From Bactericera cockerelli (taxonomy: Eukaryota > Arthropoda > Insecta > Hemiptera > Triozidae), in contig CM044961.1 in the NCBI GenBank assembly GCA_024516035.1, positions 7,354,428 through 7,418,427 of the forward strand: DNA of 64,000 nucleotides, written 5' to 3'. Under the pieces are notes generated by a model that saw only the letters and a list, made by a program, of their open reading frames with translations, did not search any database and was not told where the DNA came from. A program made the translations under genes and the position numbers. Position 1 is the stretch's first letter. Each line of letters begins with the position of its first letter. Positions 11,176 to 22,652 of the stretch are shown here, one piece after another.

Positions 11176-11715
11176 GTCATTGCACTGAAACTAAGGGTAC
11201 CTCTGATTTTAAGTCGGTACTGCAAAAGAAATACTAACATTGTTCCAGGAAATACTGAAGAAGAACGGGGGGGTTTTTTAGCGAGTGAGCCGACAGAATT
11301 GGTGCCCTTCAAGAGGGGCGACATACCATACCCTGCCGGCAAGTCCAGCGTATCCTTCAGCACTAGAGCTTTGCTGAAGGAATCTTATAAGATTTTCCCC
11401 CTCAAAAAAAACTACAAAATGGTGGTTATCCTAGAAACCACGTGAGATTGACCTGCGAGTATATGTATGAGAACGTTTTTTGTTGGAAATGGAAAAAAAT
11501 ATTAGAACCAAGTTGTATAGGTATTACGTTCGTACGTACTCACAGGACTAGGCAAGCATATCAGATATGAATATTACATTTAAAGGTAGCAAATGGCATC
11601 CATTTTTTCTTCTGCTGGTAATGCTGCTATTATACTTGCAGCATCACCAGCTGCATTATGGTAAATATGTAATTGGTAGGCCGTTATCCCTGTGTGTCGG
11701 GACCATCCTGTATGA
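11176..11715. other. No assignable gene
   Basis: A 94-codon open frame on - (11079-11363, PLLKGTNSVGSLAKKPP in the middle) has no family I recognise and may be part of a transposon. The rest is noncoding in appearance. Confidence 0.4.
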
Positions 11716-11717
11716 AT

Positions 11718-12022
11718 GTGGTCACCTTGGCCTAGCAGCATGCTTGCACTCCAGCTGACTTGGGTTCGATGCACTCCAGGTGACCGGGGGTCGAATTCTC
11801 GCGGGGTAGGAATTTTTCCGGTTCTGTACTTTGGATGATGGGGCCTACCCTATCCTCGTGAGGACAATTTGGGTAGTTATAGAGTGGACAACAACCTGCA
11901 GTGGCAGCGTTACGAGATAGATATTGGAATATATGATGATGATAGGTTGGAGATTTGATACATTGGTTCTTGTAATGTCGATGCCAGACACTAAAAATTG
12001 TGACATTATAACACAAATAACA
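11718..12022 (+). mobile_element. SINE B2 with an internally duplicated head
   Basis: TCACCTTGGCCTAGCAGCAT head; the stretch GGGTTCGATGCACTCCAGGT repeats the anticodon-side segment before the B-box-like GGGGTCGAATTCTCGCGG, a short tandem duplication within the tRNA-like part. The body ends TATAACACAAATAAC. Confidence 0.75.
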
Positions 12023-12065
12023 AAAATTGTCATAAACTTATGTGTTTAACGAGTTGCCACATCTG

Positions 12066-12069
<4 letters not shown>

Positions 12070-12103
<34 letters not shown>
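12070..12103. repeat. Poly-T run, 34 bases
   Basis: An uninterrupted T run, probably the tail of an old retroposon on - or a polymerase-slippage site. Confidence 0.95.
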
Positions 12104-12106
<3 letters not shown>

Positions 12107-12647
12107 TTTGCAAAGAAGTATAATTTTTTTATGAGTATAAGTGTTTGTTGATAATATTCAGGGTGTCTTTCATAATCACTTGGGTCAGATCAGTCAATTT
12201 TTTTTATATTGATGTTATGATTGGCAAAAAACTTCACAAGAAATAGGGAAGCTGTTCCACGTAAGCCAAACCACAGAGCAAACACTTCTTCCCCACGTGG
12301 TATTTTATAATTTTCAATGAAAAAAAGAACAGTAGGAAGATATATCTCTTGTTTTTCTTAATTTATTATGATGTCTTGGTCTTCTAAATTTGTTTCCCGT
12401 CGAAGAGTAGGATCTAGAATTACACCTTTGCCTTTTTTCCTATCAATGCAACAATGTCTGCTCGTCTGTTTTGTTTTCTGCCATCGTTCGTTATAATTTA
12501 GCTTCACAGGGCACCTCTTCATAGAGTTATGTTCGTAAGTCAGACTGTATTTATGCATAGTATGTTAGATACATACATTACATACCTACATACATAGACA
12601 AATAGCTAGATGTTAGATACATATACCGGAGGGAGGCGCGCGATTAC
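12104..12647. other. No gene seen
   Basis: AT-rich; one phrase ((ACATAC)n-like around 12560-12600) is a short microsatellite. Confidence 0.5.
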
Positions 12648-12845
12648 ACTTGTTTGTAAGGGATACCTTCCGGTGCGCTCGTGTTAACCCAGCACCTAAA
12701 TGGGAAATATTGTGTCACTTCTCGCCCATCAGAGAGGAGGCATACTACGGTATGGGTAGGCTACAACACAGACCACAAGCTTCTACAGTAGCTCCTGTTT
12801 CATGACTACGAAAATAAAGGCCGCAAAACACTCATAAAAATAAAA
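12648..12845 (+). mobile_element. SINE E
   Basis: ACCTTCCGGTGCGCTCGTGT, AAATGGGAAATATTGTGTCA, CGCCCATCAGAGAGGAGGCA, then CTACAACACAGACCACAAGC and an A-rich end. Confidence 0.82.
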
Positions 12846-12859
12846 AAAAAAAAACGAAT

Positions 12860-12905
12860 ACGATACTTCCGATTTCTATTATTAGAAATTCATCGGAAGT
12901 ACGAG
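12860..12905. repeat. Short palindromic motif G
   Basis: ACTTCCGATTTCT...AGAAATTCATCGGAAGT. The same near-palindrome recurs at about 1596, 16620, 20876, 28266 and 45170, always with a central TAT-TA core. Confidence 0.7.
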
Positions 12906-12909
12906 TTTA

Positions 12910-13585
12910 CTTGGTCTGACTTTAGTTATACATAGATATATGTCAGATCTTACAATCATACACATAGTCGTTTTATATACGTGCATGTTTACAATACATA
13001 CGTCATGTGTCATTTCCATTTACATCACTTCTGCTATGAGTAATTAATCTGGTGTGATTTCCAGATGTGATTCCACACTCCGCGCGTCTTGGGCAGAACA
13101 TCAGACGAACTTTCAAAGATCAGTTCCATGCATTTCCTGTGGTAAATTTACAAGAGCATCTTTTTTTACAGTCTCTAATGCGTTAGTTACAAACACGGAA
13201 ATTCAAATTATTTTATCTATTTGAAGAAGGATTTAAATGTGTTTGTCTTGGTGATTCTTTTCGATTTATTGCATTTCAATAAAGTTTCACTGTTTTTCTA
13301 CGGTTTTGGGTGCTGTTTTTTACTGTTTCTTTACCTAAGTAGCAGTTTACGATCGCAATTAAAAAGCTTTCCGGAGAGTCGATTAGTGGTTTTATTGTGT
13401 TGACCTGAGGTCGATTGTGATGCGGATTGGATTTTGAGCTAAGTAAATAGAGGTAAGTACATCATTTTTTTACTCCTTGGAGCTGGGCATTCATACAGGA
13501 TGTTTTTAAAACACTGGCCACCCGTAAAAACTCGATAACCATTTGAAATTCAGAAAAATACGCAAATTAGTATCCATTTTTTTGG
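12910..13585. other. No gene seen
   Basis: AT-rich; no repeat family recognised apart from a TCTGGTGTGA phrase at 13048. Confidence 0.5.
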
Positions 13586-13587
13586 AA

Positions 13588-13708
13588 AGAGTAAGGGTGG
13601 AATTATTAGACGTTTTTGTAATACCTCTGGGGCTCTAAGTCACGGATTGCGTACTGTGTAAGGTAAGTGACTTGTTATATAAAATTTGTCTATTAATTTC
13701 GCCCTAAG
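13588..13708. mobile_element. MITE H, copy 1
   Basis: Ends AGGGTGGAATTATTAGAC and GTCTATTAATTTCGCCCTA are imperfect inverted repeats; the inside shares ACGTTTTTGTAATACCTCTG and AGTCACGGATTGCGTA with the copy at 24302. Confidence 0.75.
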
Positions 13709-13734
13709 TCTTTGCAAAAAAAATTCTAAAGTGG

Positions 13735-14375
13735 TCCAGTCAAGCTGGGCACGGACCAACTTTAAAATCTTAAATGGAATGGTGTATCGTGGAGGTATCT
13801 TTTTTTTTTAAAGCCCTATTGAGAGAAGTTTTTTTGCAACAAGCTTCAATGAGATACGACTTACGGTTCACAAGATACAGTGTAGAACGTGTGAAAATGG
13901 ACTATTCTGGAGTGTCCGTATCGCGAAAAAAGGAAAGGAATTAATTTTTTTAATTAAAAAATAGCTCAACTATTTGTGTGCCATCCTAAAGTGAAAATTT
14001 TACTAAAAAATCAGGAGATCTGGGGGAGTTATTCTAATGGAATTCCTCTGCCAATGTCTCGAAAAGCACGCAGTGTTACTTACCAGAGTAAATATTTTTA
14101 AACTTGTAAAAGGTGAAATACAATTACTTGAGCTATATTTAAGGTTAAAAATTTCATCTTACCGTATGTTCGCGCTTTGAGGAACACCCCAGAGGACTTC
14201 ATTGTCATAATTTCCAACCTATATCTCTAGAACCATAAGTCGTAGCACACTGAAATTTGTTGCGATGAACTTCTATCAATAAGACCTTTTAAACAATATG
14301 CCACACGATATACCATTCTTTTTAAGATTATACCTTAAGTTGGTCTGTGCCCAACACTTGCCCAGCCTGACTGGG
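13735..14375. mobile_element. Foldback element with long imperfect inverted ends
   Basis: The left end (GCTGGGCACGGACCAACTTT, GGAATGGTGTATCGTG) and right end (CACACGATATACCATTC, AGTTGGTCTGTGCCCAA) are inverted over about 150 bp, around a spacer of about 330 bp. No ORF. Confidence 0.7.
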
Positions 14376-14635
14376 CACTATTGGCTAGTTTTTTTTTTCA
14401 AAAACTTAATCCCTCCAAAAATAAAGGGATAAGAAATTTTGTGTTCTTCTCTATTCCAAACGGTTCTCGATGTGGCAATATTATTTTTTTAAAACTTGCC
14501 AAAAAATTTTAATTTTGTTTTTTAAACACCATGTATAATCATTCCACACAGTGAGGTTCCTGTGTCTATCTTATGGACACGGACTTATTAATCGAACACA
14601 GTGAGGGAGCGAAGCGAAGCGACCTCACTAAGTGA
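14376..14635. other. No gene seen; short inverted pieces
   Basis: CACAGTGAGGTTCCTGTG and CACAGTGAGGGAGCGAAG recur 45 bp apart, and GTGAGGGAGCGAAGCGAAG...CCTCAC can fold. Probably the edge of a mobile element. Confidence 0.45.
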
Positions 14636-15300
14636 GGTCCTGTTTTATTTTGCATACTGGACGATTTGGCTTTCGTTTGTCTGTTTGTCTGTCTGACCTA
14701 CCCAGTTTTTCACATTTCTGGACGAATCATAACTTCAGGATACCAAAAAAATTGTTTCCGGCCATTGGCCCGAGCGTCTGTCCGTCCGTCTGTCTGTGAA
14801 CAGGATATCTCGACAACGATAAGAGCTAGAGACTTGAAATTTGGTATGGAAGTTGATTCTATGTACTCGTATACTTAGTATACACCACACAAACTAACTT
14901 TTGGTTGAAGTTGGTCCCAATCTGCGGCCGCAGGGCCGGAAAAAAAGGCCGCAAGGGCCGTTTCTTTGGATTGATTAAAGATACAAAAAAAAATAAGTTC
15001 GAGAACAACTTTTTCTTGAAATAAAAAATAATAGGGGTTTACCCAGATTATTTTTTTGATATCTTGAACTTTTTGGAACCCGACCAAAATTTACCGGTAT
15101 TTTGGGGGGACTCGCTTGGACTAACTCTTTTATTATTCACCCTAGATGGGGGTTGTGACATATCAAATCCAATGAGTTTGATGTGCTGATTACGAATTTG
15201 AGATCGATTTTAGCTAAATGTTAGCGTTGAGTCACCAATGGTGGAATTTGACTTCTTTTCGAATTATAAGGAAAGTCGTGTGGTGTCCCACCAGATTTTT
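14636..15300 (-). mobile_element. Dispersed element M (copy 2, reversed)
   Basis: Shares CAGTTTTTCACATTTCTGGA, GGATACCAAAAAAATTG, a GTCTGTC cluster, GAACAGGATATCTCGA and CACCAGATTTTT with the copy at 10768-11175, in the opposite orientation. Confidence 0.65.
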
Positions 15301-15395
15301 TAGCAGTATGACCAAGACGTATGTTATGACGTGGTCAAAATCCCATCAGGTCGGAAAATAACTTGTTATGCTCCGGCTGGCTTTCGGGCATAATA
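15301..15395 (-). mobile_element. SINE A fragment
   Basis: On -, CCGAAAGCCAGCCGGAGCAT is followed by AACAAGTTATTTTCCG and part of the family body (CACGTCATAACATACGTCTT). Confidence 0.55.
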
Positions 15396-16270
15396 ATAGA
15401 TTATCATTTACACGTCATTCTGTACATAACTCCAAGTTCTAGATTCTCAAGCACAGTGATATTACCTTCAGACTACAATAAACAGGGACTCTATAATAAG
15501 TATGTAGCTTCTGGCAGTTCAGGTTAACTATCTACTGTTTGTTTATCAATTTGGTGTAGTCCTCAGGTGATGGCATGCGATGTTTTGTTGTTATACACCA
15601 AATTTCCATCTAGTTCCTACCTAGCTCTGAACAAACCATCACTACATCAGGTACTATATCTTTAACAACATATATTTTTACCAGTGCTATGGAATCTTTT
15701 AACTGTCTTACCACTTAATGTCTGGGGTTCAAATCAGTTCATGATCAACTGTTAAGGTCTTCAGGACTTCTGAAAAAGTTCCGTGAGTGCAAGAGATAAA
15801 TGATTTTGGCAGTTGCGTCCGTTTGATTTGTTGTTGATTATTTTTTATCAAGTTTTAGTTTGCTTATTTCTGAATTAAAGTTTTTGTTTAGTTTGGTGGA
15901 TACTTTTAAAAGTGTTTTGATTACAGTTTGAATTACCAATTTTTACTGTGAGGCTTTTGCAACGGTAAGTAACTTTTGTATGTAAGGTGACTACTGTATA
16001 TAATATATATATTTATTTGCTTCATTTTCTTACAACTTTATAATAAATAATACCGCTAACTCAAAATTCAAGGGTCAGAATTGTCATTCCAAGTTATCGA
16101 GATTTCGAATAAGGAGCTAATTTCAACAGGGGTAGAATTGTTTCGAAGCTATTTTTGACTTACCGGTATTTAGAGTTGGAGATTCTACTGTAGTTTATCC
16201 TTATCAGTTCCGAGTATACAATAATTATACAAATATAATTATACAAATTTCAATAGGACGCTGTTCAAAA
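15396..16270. other. No gene seen
   Basis: AT-rich; no open frame or repeat of note. Confidence 0.5.
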
Positions 16271-16274
16271 CCCA

Positions 16275-16412
16275 TATTGTGTTCATTACTTTGGTGATGT
16301 CACAATATTACTCAAACCCACACTGCTAAAAAATTTCACGAACATTGAACTTGAACCACCGACCTCCAGGTTACAAGTCCGCCGCCCTATCGATCTAGCT
16401 ACTGAGGTCACC
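16275..16412 (-). mobile_element. SINE P
   Basis: On - AGTAGCTAGATCGATAGGGC, TGGTTCAAGTTCAATG, and an end near ATATTGTGACATCACC. Confidence 0.72.
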
Positions 16413-16899
16413 AGACGCTGTTTCGTCGTTTATTTATTGACTTGAAATGGACCCAACAACGAAAGGAAAACCAGTCTATAAAAATGAAGGCGTATTGGAA
16501 AAGAAGGAAAGATAGAGGGGGTCAAGCACATCGTGGTTTATAGTTAGCTAAAACGAAAGCAAAAAAAATGAAATCGGAGCAAAAATATTTTTTTTTGCAA
16601 AAACACAATCGGAAGTATCACAATACTTCCTTCCGATCTCTAATATTAGAAATTTCTCGGAAGTAAAAACTCGACGAGGCTTCTTATTTATTGAATGTAG
16701 GTACTTATTTGAAACTGGTATGTACACTCGGACTGGTATTCAAGACATTCAAGTGTACAATAACTTATTACATATTATGATGAAAACAGACAATCCACTA
16801 GTATCAGTAGTATCTAAAGGGATCTCAAGGCAATCTTGGAATTCCAAAATTCCAGACAAGTTCGAAAAAAAAAACAAACAAAAAAAGAAGAAGCTAATA

Positions 16900-17200
16900 T
16901 AGTGGGCACCATTGTATACAGTGACAAGGCGGAATGATGAGATGCGTCACTTGATGGGCGAACTCTGTGAAAGTGCTTGGGGAAATGCTGTCAAGGAGCC
17001 AATCATTTCAGAGGAAGGCCCGAAGGCGAGGAATTACGAGGCGAGGGATCCCCAATTTCAAGCATTTATCATTACGCTAACTGAAAGGCTAGCTGATAAA
17101 TGGAAGAAAGGCTATGCAATCCTCTTAGGATGGGTACGAGCCAAAATTTCCATTGCTGCGCAGCGTGCAGCGAGTATGTGCAATTGTGCATAAGAAGAGC
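16900..17200 (+). pseudogene. Decayed retroelement C-terminal ORF fragment (tentative)
   Basis: One frame reads KEPIISEEGPKARNYEARDP then LTERLADKWKKGYAILLGWVRAKISIAAQRAAS. The 'xLAxKWxKxYxxxxGWVRAxxSxAxxRAA' pattern resembles the tail of retroelement-associated ORFs common in invertebrate genomes, where it usually ends LCIRGSR. Frame changes occur and no start or domain is complete. Confidence is low. Confidence 0.35.
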
Positions 17201-17642
17201 TAGGAGAAGATGGAGGAGTGGAGAGTCGTTATTGGGGTATGAAGAAGGGGTATGGCCGGTATGGGGTATTGATCATTGTAAAAGAGAGTAGTGACTGTGA
17301 AGGAAATATTTAAATTGAACGTTTCCAATATATTATCATGTGCACATTTTTAAAAAATAAAGGGGGAATTGTAAAACTATAGAATTGTCTAATATATTTT
17401 TGAAAATCATTAGTTCAGATTTTCAGAGCCGTGTCCCTTACGAAAAAAAACAAACAAAACAAAACTGATCGATTTTTTGACCACCTGGTATTGTACAAGT
17501 CCAATGTCTAGGCAATGATTTTTTTTCTATTAAGCGCTTTAACTCTGTCATTAGACATGTCGTTCGCGCCGATTCTACTGGTATATTGTACGGTGTGTAC
17601 AGTTTTATTATTTGTGGACAGTGTTATTATTTTTTTTTTTTT

Positions 17643-17855
17643 GGGTTTAACGTCGCTTTCAACTGCATGGTCATATCACGACGGGGGTGTTACCCTCCAT
17701 TCGCAGGAAACTCACAAACCTGCTACCCACATTAACCTCACCCAGCCTGGGTTGGGCCGGAATGCCAGCATCACGAAGTCTTCACCTCGCTGGACGTTGC
17801 TTAACTTCGGTGATCCAACGAGAAGCATTCAACGCGCCATCGACGCTGGCGTTAT
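17643..17855 (-). mobile_element. SINE F, near full length
   Basis: On - it starts GCCAGCGTCGATGGCGCGTT, passes GATCACCGAAGTTAAGCAAC (5S-like), CCCAACCCAGGCTGGGTGAG, and ends GCAGTTGAAAGCGACGTTAA. Confidence 0.88.
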
Positions 17856-18084
17856 TATTTTTAGATAACTGAGAAGGGAATAAGCGCTCTCGACAGAGTC
17901 TGACAGAGCTGGAGGAACAGGCAGGGAGGCTCTTGTTTGCGCACGGAGATGACAGTTTAATTTGTGGTTTACGGAAAAAATTTCGCCAAAGCGGCAGTTT
18001 GGTGGAGGAGTGCGCCTTGATTAGAAAGCTGTGGATGCATCGCGAATGGCCTATCCTCATATGACACAGTACCATATGAGGATA

Positions 18085-18203
18085 GGCTATATGGGGTTCG
18101 GTGGAAGAGAAAGCATATTCTATTGTGTTCTTTTTTTTCATATTATATTTTGTTGAATGTATCATGTAGTTGACCAATAAAGTGTTAAATAATAATAATA
18201 ATA
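18085..18203 (+). mobile_element. Retroposon tail L
   Basis: TATGGGGTTCGGTGGAAGAG, then AATGTATCATGTAGTTGACC, AATAAAGTGTTAAAT and a TAA microsatellite. The hairpin seen in other L copies is mostly deleted here. Confidence 0.75.
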
Positions 18204-19157
18204 CCACCTCTTCAAGCACCACAGTGCCTGTCGCTTGTGAGATATAGGCGGATATTAGGGAGCTCCAGTGAGATATAGGGGTTGATGGAGTTGTTTGTTG
18301 GAGTTGGGAATATTATTCCAAGTGAGTTGCCATTTTTCCTTGATAGTTTTTGCTAAATGTATGTTTTAAAATCATCAGAGGAACAGAGCTGTATAGGGGG
18401 TATACTCTCTTGAATTCAATGATTTTAATGAGGTGATTAAATGTATTTTTTCGCAATAGTATAATTGCATCGTTTTCTCATACATAAGTACATACATATA
18501 CATATGAATTATTTTACACTATTTATGTAGGTATTTATACTATTTATGAATTATTAAATTAATTCATTTAGTTTTTTATGAAAAATTCTCAGAATTCATT
18601 AATAAAAGTAATCTGGATTTGTAAGTCTGTCAAACCTACTTTTCCTATAGTAACTACTCTTTGTTTTCTTTCAAATGAAGTACCTATGCTATTTTACGTA
18701 GGTAGAAAAAACCTGTTGGCGCTGTTCTCGGAAAATTAAAGTTCACATTTTCATAAAATCATATTATTTATGAAGCACTAATCAATTTAAAAATTATTGT
18801 TAAGTAAAAAAAAATTGTGAAATTAATTAGTGTTTCTCTTTTCATTGCTGCTTGAAGAGAAGAAATTTTCCGAAATATTTTATTTATAATACTATTGTTT
18901 TAATAAACATAAATATCTTGATTTTCTGTATAAGAGGAACCTGTATATGTATTTTAGTGTTCTGAAATAATCATAAATCTTTTAGAGTCGATAAACTTTC
19001 AAGTTAACACTGACTAAACTCTCCTTTCGCAAATACTCGTAAATTTTCCAGCGATTGTGTGCATCTGAAAAAAATTCATACCCATCTTCCTAAAGTGTGC
19101 GGTATATGGGGCTCGAACTACCGACTTCCAAGTTATGAGGTCTGTCTTGTGAGAGCA
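18204..19157. other. No gene seen
   Basis: AT-rich. A decayed tRNA-like trace (GGGCTCGAACTACCGACTTC) lies at 19110-19140. Confidence 0.5.
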
Positions 19158-19405
19158 TTGGTAATCTTAATATATAAATGTCAAAGTCACTGACTGACCC
19201 ACTGACTGACTGATCATCGCTCTACAGCCCAAACCGTAAGTCCTAGGAAGCTGAAATTTGGTAGGTAGCTTTGTCTTATAGTCTAGATAAGCAATAAGAC
19301 GGGATATTTCGAAATTCCCACTACAACACCTGCCATTGGCGAAAAAGGATTTTTTGCTTTCACGGCCATGCCTCGGCCCGCAAAGCGGGTGACAGCCCGC
19401 TAGTA
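19158..19405 (+). mobile_element. Short nonautonomous Helitron-like element
   Basis: Begins in AT-rich DNA with CACTGACTGACC repeats and ends with the hairpin GGCCCGCAAAGCGGGT, then GACAGCCCG and CTAGT. A 3' hairpin plus CTRRT and no inverted ends is the Helitron pattern. The same end, in reverse, is at 3818. Confidence 0.65.
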
Positions 19406-19456
19406 TACTATACAGAAGATTTGGTACCAAATTATAAAACAGGATTAAATTAAACA

Positions 19457-19642
19457 TAATAATAACACTCTTGAATGGAAGGTTAATACTCCAGACGAGG
19501 TTAATGCTAAAACATTTTCTACCACCTAACCCTCAGAGTCTTATTATTATGTGGTCACAAACCCAAAATCAATGTGGAAAAATTCATGCACAGGTTGGGA
19601 TTCGAACCAACAGATCCCTAAGCTACCTGGATTATAAACCAC
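19457..19642 (-). mobile_element. SINE C
   Basis: Hairpin tail (GAGGTTAATGCTAAAACATT on +) and CAGGTTGGGATTCGAACCAA; the tRNA-like 5' end is lost. Confidence 0.8.
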
Positions 19643-20185
19643 ATTAAAGGTATATTAGATAACCTTATGGCTACCATGACCACTTAGTCCGAAAATTGAC
19701 ATTAGGTTTCTTAAAATTATCAATTAAAAAATATGATTATTAGATAATGGATCTAAAATCCCTCCAGGCCTAGGGTCTAGGCCCTAGACCCTAGAGGAGT
19801 CACGTGACACATTACGCAACACATTGGTGAAAACACGAATTTCTTAGTCATCATTAAAATTCCGGACCACAATTTTCCATGAATTAATTCCATGAAAAAA
19901 AAAACACAGATCCATGAAATCCGGATCACATAATTAGTGGAAGATTACCTAACATACTGTCTTGCTTTACGGGTTTCTGACACTTTTTGTCACATAATTA
20001 TACGTCATAGTATGACATAATTATGAGATAACTAATGGAATTATACCTACTACATACTTCCTAATCTGAGTTTCGGAGAGAAAGTTATTATAATAATAAC
20101 TTTCGTGTTGAAAAATATTAAATTAAACATTAACTTGACTATTTCTTTTTGATAAATGCCTGTTTCACTGTTGAAATAAATAAAT
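19643..20185. other. No gene seen; one palindrome
   Basis: CTAGGGTCTAGG and CCCTAGACCCTAG around 19772-19796 are inverted. Otherwise featureless. Confidence 0.55.
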
Positions 20186-20352
20186 AATAATAATAACACT
20201 CTTTAGTGGAAGGTAAGCACCAGGCGAGATTAATGCTCAAAGCATTTTTTGCCACCTAACCCTCAGACCTCAGAGTCTTATTATTACTGATCTCTACGCT
20301 ATCTGGATTACCAGACTAGCGCGTTAACCACTTGACTAACAGTGCACGGTAA
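20186..20352 (-). mobile_element. SINE C with internal deletion
   Basis: Tail and head present (AGTGGAAGGTAAGCACC, AGCGCGTTAACCACTTGACT), but the TTTTTCCTCAT and B-box part is missing. Confidence 0.78.
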
Positions 20353-21404
20353 ACTTACCTATAGCTACTAAAAAAACACACCCTAAGAAACATAGTTTAC
20401 TTAATACGTAGGTACATCTGGTACATACTATGTAACATATTTCCATTTATGAGAACCAATTGTTAAGTCATTTCCTAGGTCAAAATTACCCGGATGTCAC
20501 TCTTAATTACTAGGTACCATCAAAAATTAATAATACATATAAACATAAGTTACTATTTACCTATCTATAATGTGCATAAGGATAGATACAAAATGTGCTG
20601 CTATAACTTGGTCGGTAGGTACGCATTAACCATAGTAAAAATTACCTACAAATTACAATACACGCACCAAAATACACGATTAGATTGGTGTGGGTTTGTA
20701 TCTCAAATACAACACGCGTGCCAAAACATACCTATTACCTACCTAACCTAAAGATTTTCCTTCCACTTCTTCCTGGAATTAAAATTTTAATGAGTATAAA
20801 TTGATACAATAATTATTAATTATGGTCAATTAACAATGAGGTCGATTCGAGTAATTCGTCCACGCAAACATTTTACTTCCGACAAATTTCCAATATTAGA
20901 GATCGGTATTTTTACGTGTGGCTACACATTTTTTTTTATCTTGTAAGAATGAATATATCTACTATGAATTACTGTTACAACAGCGTTCTTCTGAGAACTT
21001 ATTATTTCCCGGTCGCTCAGTGGTCAAAGTTCGAACCCACAACCTCTGGTAAGCCAGAGGTTGTGGGTTCGAAACCCAGCTGATACAAGATATCCTCCAA
21101 TTTCCTTACTAGCAATCAGCGACTGGAAAAATTTCTTCGATGGGACGTTAAAATACAGCAGTTCTCGTTCTGTCTGTCTGTTACTAAAGTTTTCGGTACA
21201 TATGTACGTGTACTTAGGTAGGTATACTCGTATTAGGTACCAATGACTTATGAGTGACTCATGAATTTCAAGTTCGGCTTAGCGGGGTTTACCGTAACTT
21301 TCAACTGCTCTATAACGTCATCTCAAGATCGGGTTTTACCCATTACTTGTTGAAAGTTGAGCGACAAGTTTACACTCGATGACCTGGATTGGAATGCAAA
21401 TTTT
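20353..21404. other. No gene seen
   Basis: AT-rich with TAGGTACC-like words. A tRNA-like inverted pair (ACCTCTGGTAAGCCAGAGGT) at 21040-21070 is probably a rearranged SINE head. A decayed SINE F trace may lie at 21280-21400. Confidence 0.45.
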
Positions 21405-21815
21405 TTTTTTAACTTTTTTTTTGACAAAAGATGGTTGTGCCCTGGAAACGATTTCGCGTTACTTCAGTCACTGTGGCAGAGTGAGTTAGCGCGCTAGGCA
21501 TTGCACGCATGGTGACGTGGGTTCGATCCCCAGCGGGGCAGGAATTTTTCTGCTCTGTACTTGGATGTTCGGGGTCCACTAGTACCTCGTGAGAAAAAAT
21601 GAGTTGTTACTTGTATGAGTAACGACCAGTGGCGGCATTACCAGAGTAAAAAGAAATGAATGTAATAGAATTCGAAATGTGAAGGAGAGGCTTTTACTGT
21701 CTTCGTAATGCTGCGCTATACACAAAAATTGTGAAGAGGCCTTGTGCTTCACCACAAATAAAATCATACATAGGTACCTTTACATCTATGCCATTCTGGG
21801 AACGGCCATTCTTTA
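21405..21815. mobile_element. SINE B inserted in a SINE D
   Basis: SINE D on - is split: GTTGTGCCCTGGAAACGATT...TTACTTCAG on the left and CCTTTACATCTATGCCATTC on the right. Between them (21464-21770) lies a full SINE B on + (CACTGTGGCAGAGTGAGTTA, GGGTTCGATCCCCAGCGG). Confidence 0.8.
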
Positions 21816-22169
21816 TGTTGCCATTCTTTGTGTTGTTTAGAGCGTACGTTTATTTTAATTGTTTACATATTTCTTTATCTTACTCAATCAAATTTCTTAT
21901 CAGTGACAGGATGACAAGATGATTTTTTTTAAGATGAGTTTTTCACAGCCTTTTTTATTTCGTAGCTGTCTAGATAGGTATTATGTACTAGATTGCATAG
22001 ATAGGTAAGTGTTTCGTGATCGGTAGGTAATTCGGATTTTCAAGGTCACCAAACCCAAGCTTTTCTATCTACATAGCTTCTAGCCACCCGGGGTTGCATT
22101 GACAGTGAAGCTCTTGAACTTTTGAGTTAATATTCGATTTTAGCAGTGAAATTTTATGATCTAGTTATG
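21816..22169. other. No gene seen upstream of FAR exon 1
   Basis: Contains a trace of a SINE E end (TCACAGCCTTTTTTATTTCG at 21951). A promoter or TATA box for FAR could not be placed. Confidence 0.45.
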
Positions 22170-22436
22170 CTAAGAAGGCTAGAATAATCATTTCTGTATT
22201 TTTCTTTCAGGCATTAACCCTAGAATGACCATCTCTATATTTTTCCTTCCGTAATTAACCCTATAATAAGCATCTCTATATTTCTCTTTCAAGAATCAAC
22301 CCTAGAATGACCACATCTATATTTTTTTTCTCAGTAATTAACTCTAGAATGACCACCTCTATATATTTCTTCCAGGAATTAACCCTGCAATGACCACCTT
22401 TATAATTTCCTTTCAGGAATTAACCCTAGAATGAGC
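22170..22436 (+). repeat. 41-bp tandem array over the FAR exon 1 acceptor and start codon
   Basis: Six or seven copies of a unit made of a pyrimidine tract, CAG, GAATTAACCCTAGA, ATG and about 15 more bases. Acceptor-like AGs fall at 22210, 22293, 22334, 22375 and 22416; the copy at 22251 has lost its AG. The last copy is the one joined to the open reading frame. Most upstream copies keep an ATG followed by ACCACCTCTATAT. Confidence 0.85.
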
Positions 22437-22652
22437 GCCTCTATATCCGCCATGGAGCATTTTAGGAGCCTAGATGAGTTCTACGACGGCGCAGAGATCT
22501 TGCTGACGGGAGGTACAGGATTCATGGGAAAAATTCTCATTGAGAAGCTACTGCGCAGCTTTCCGCGCATTAAGAACATCTATATGCTTGTCAGAGAAAA
22601 AAAAGGACAGAGTGCGTCGCAGCGGATCGATAAGATGTTCGAAACTTCAGTG
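22431..22652 (+). CDS. FAR coding exon 1
   Basis: Encodes residues 1-74 with the NADPH-binding motif TGGTGFMG. It ends in phase 0 at the donor GTGAGT, just before a T-rich run. The acceptor AG is at 22415-22416, leaving a 14-nt untranslated leader in this exon; upstream noncoding exons are not identified. Confidence 0.9.

Noticed and set aside
11079..11363. 94-codon ORF on - as a gene
   Set aside because: No recognisable family, overlaps the end of element M, and the other strand is equally open.
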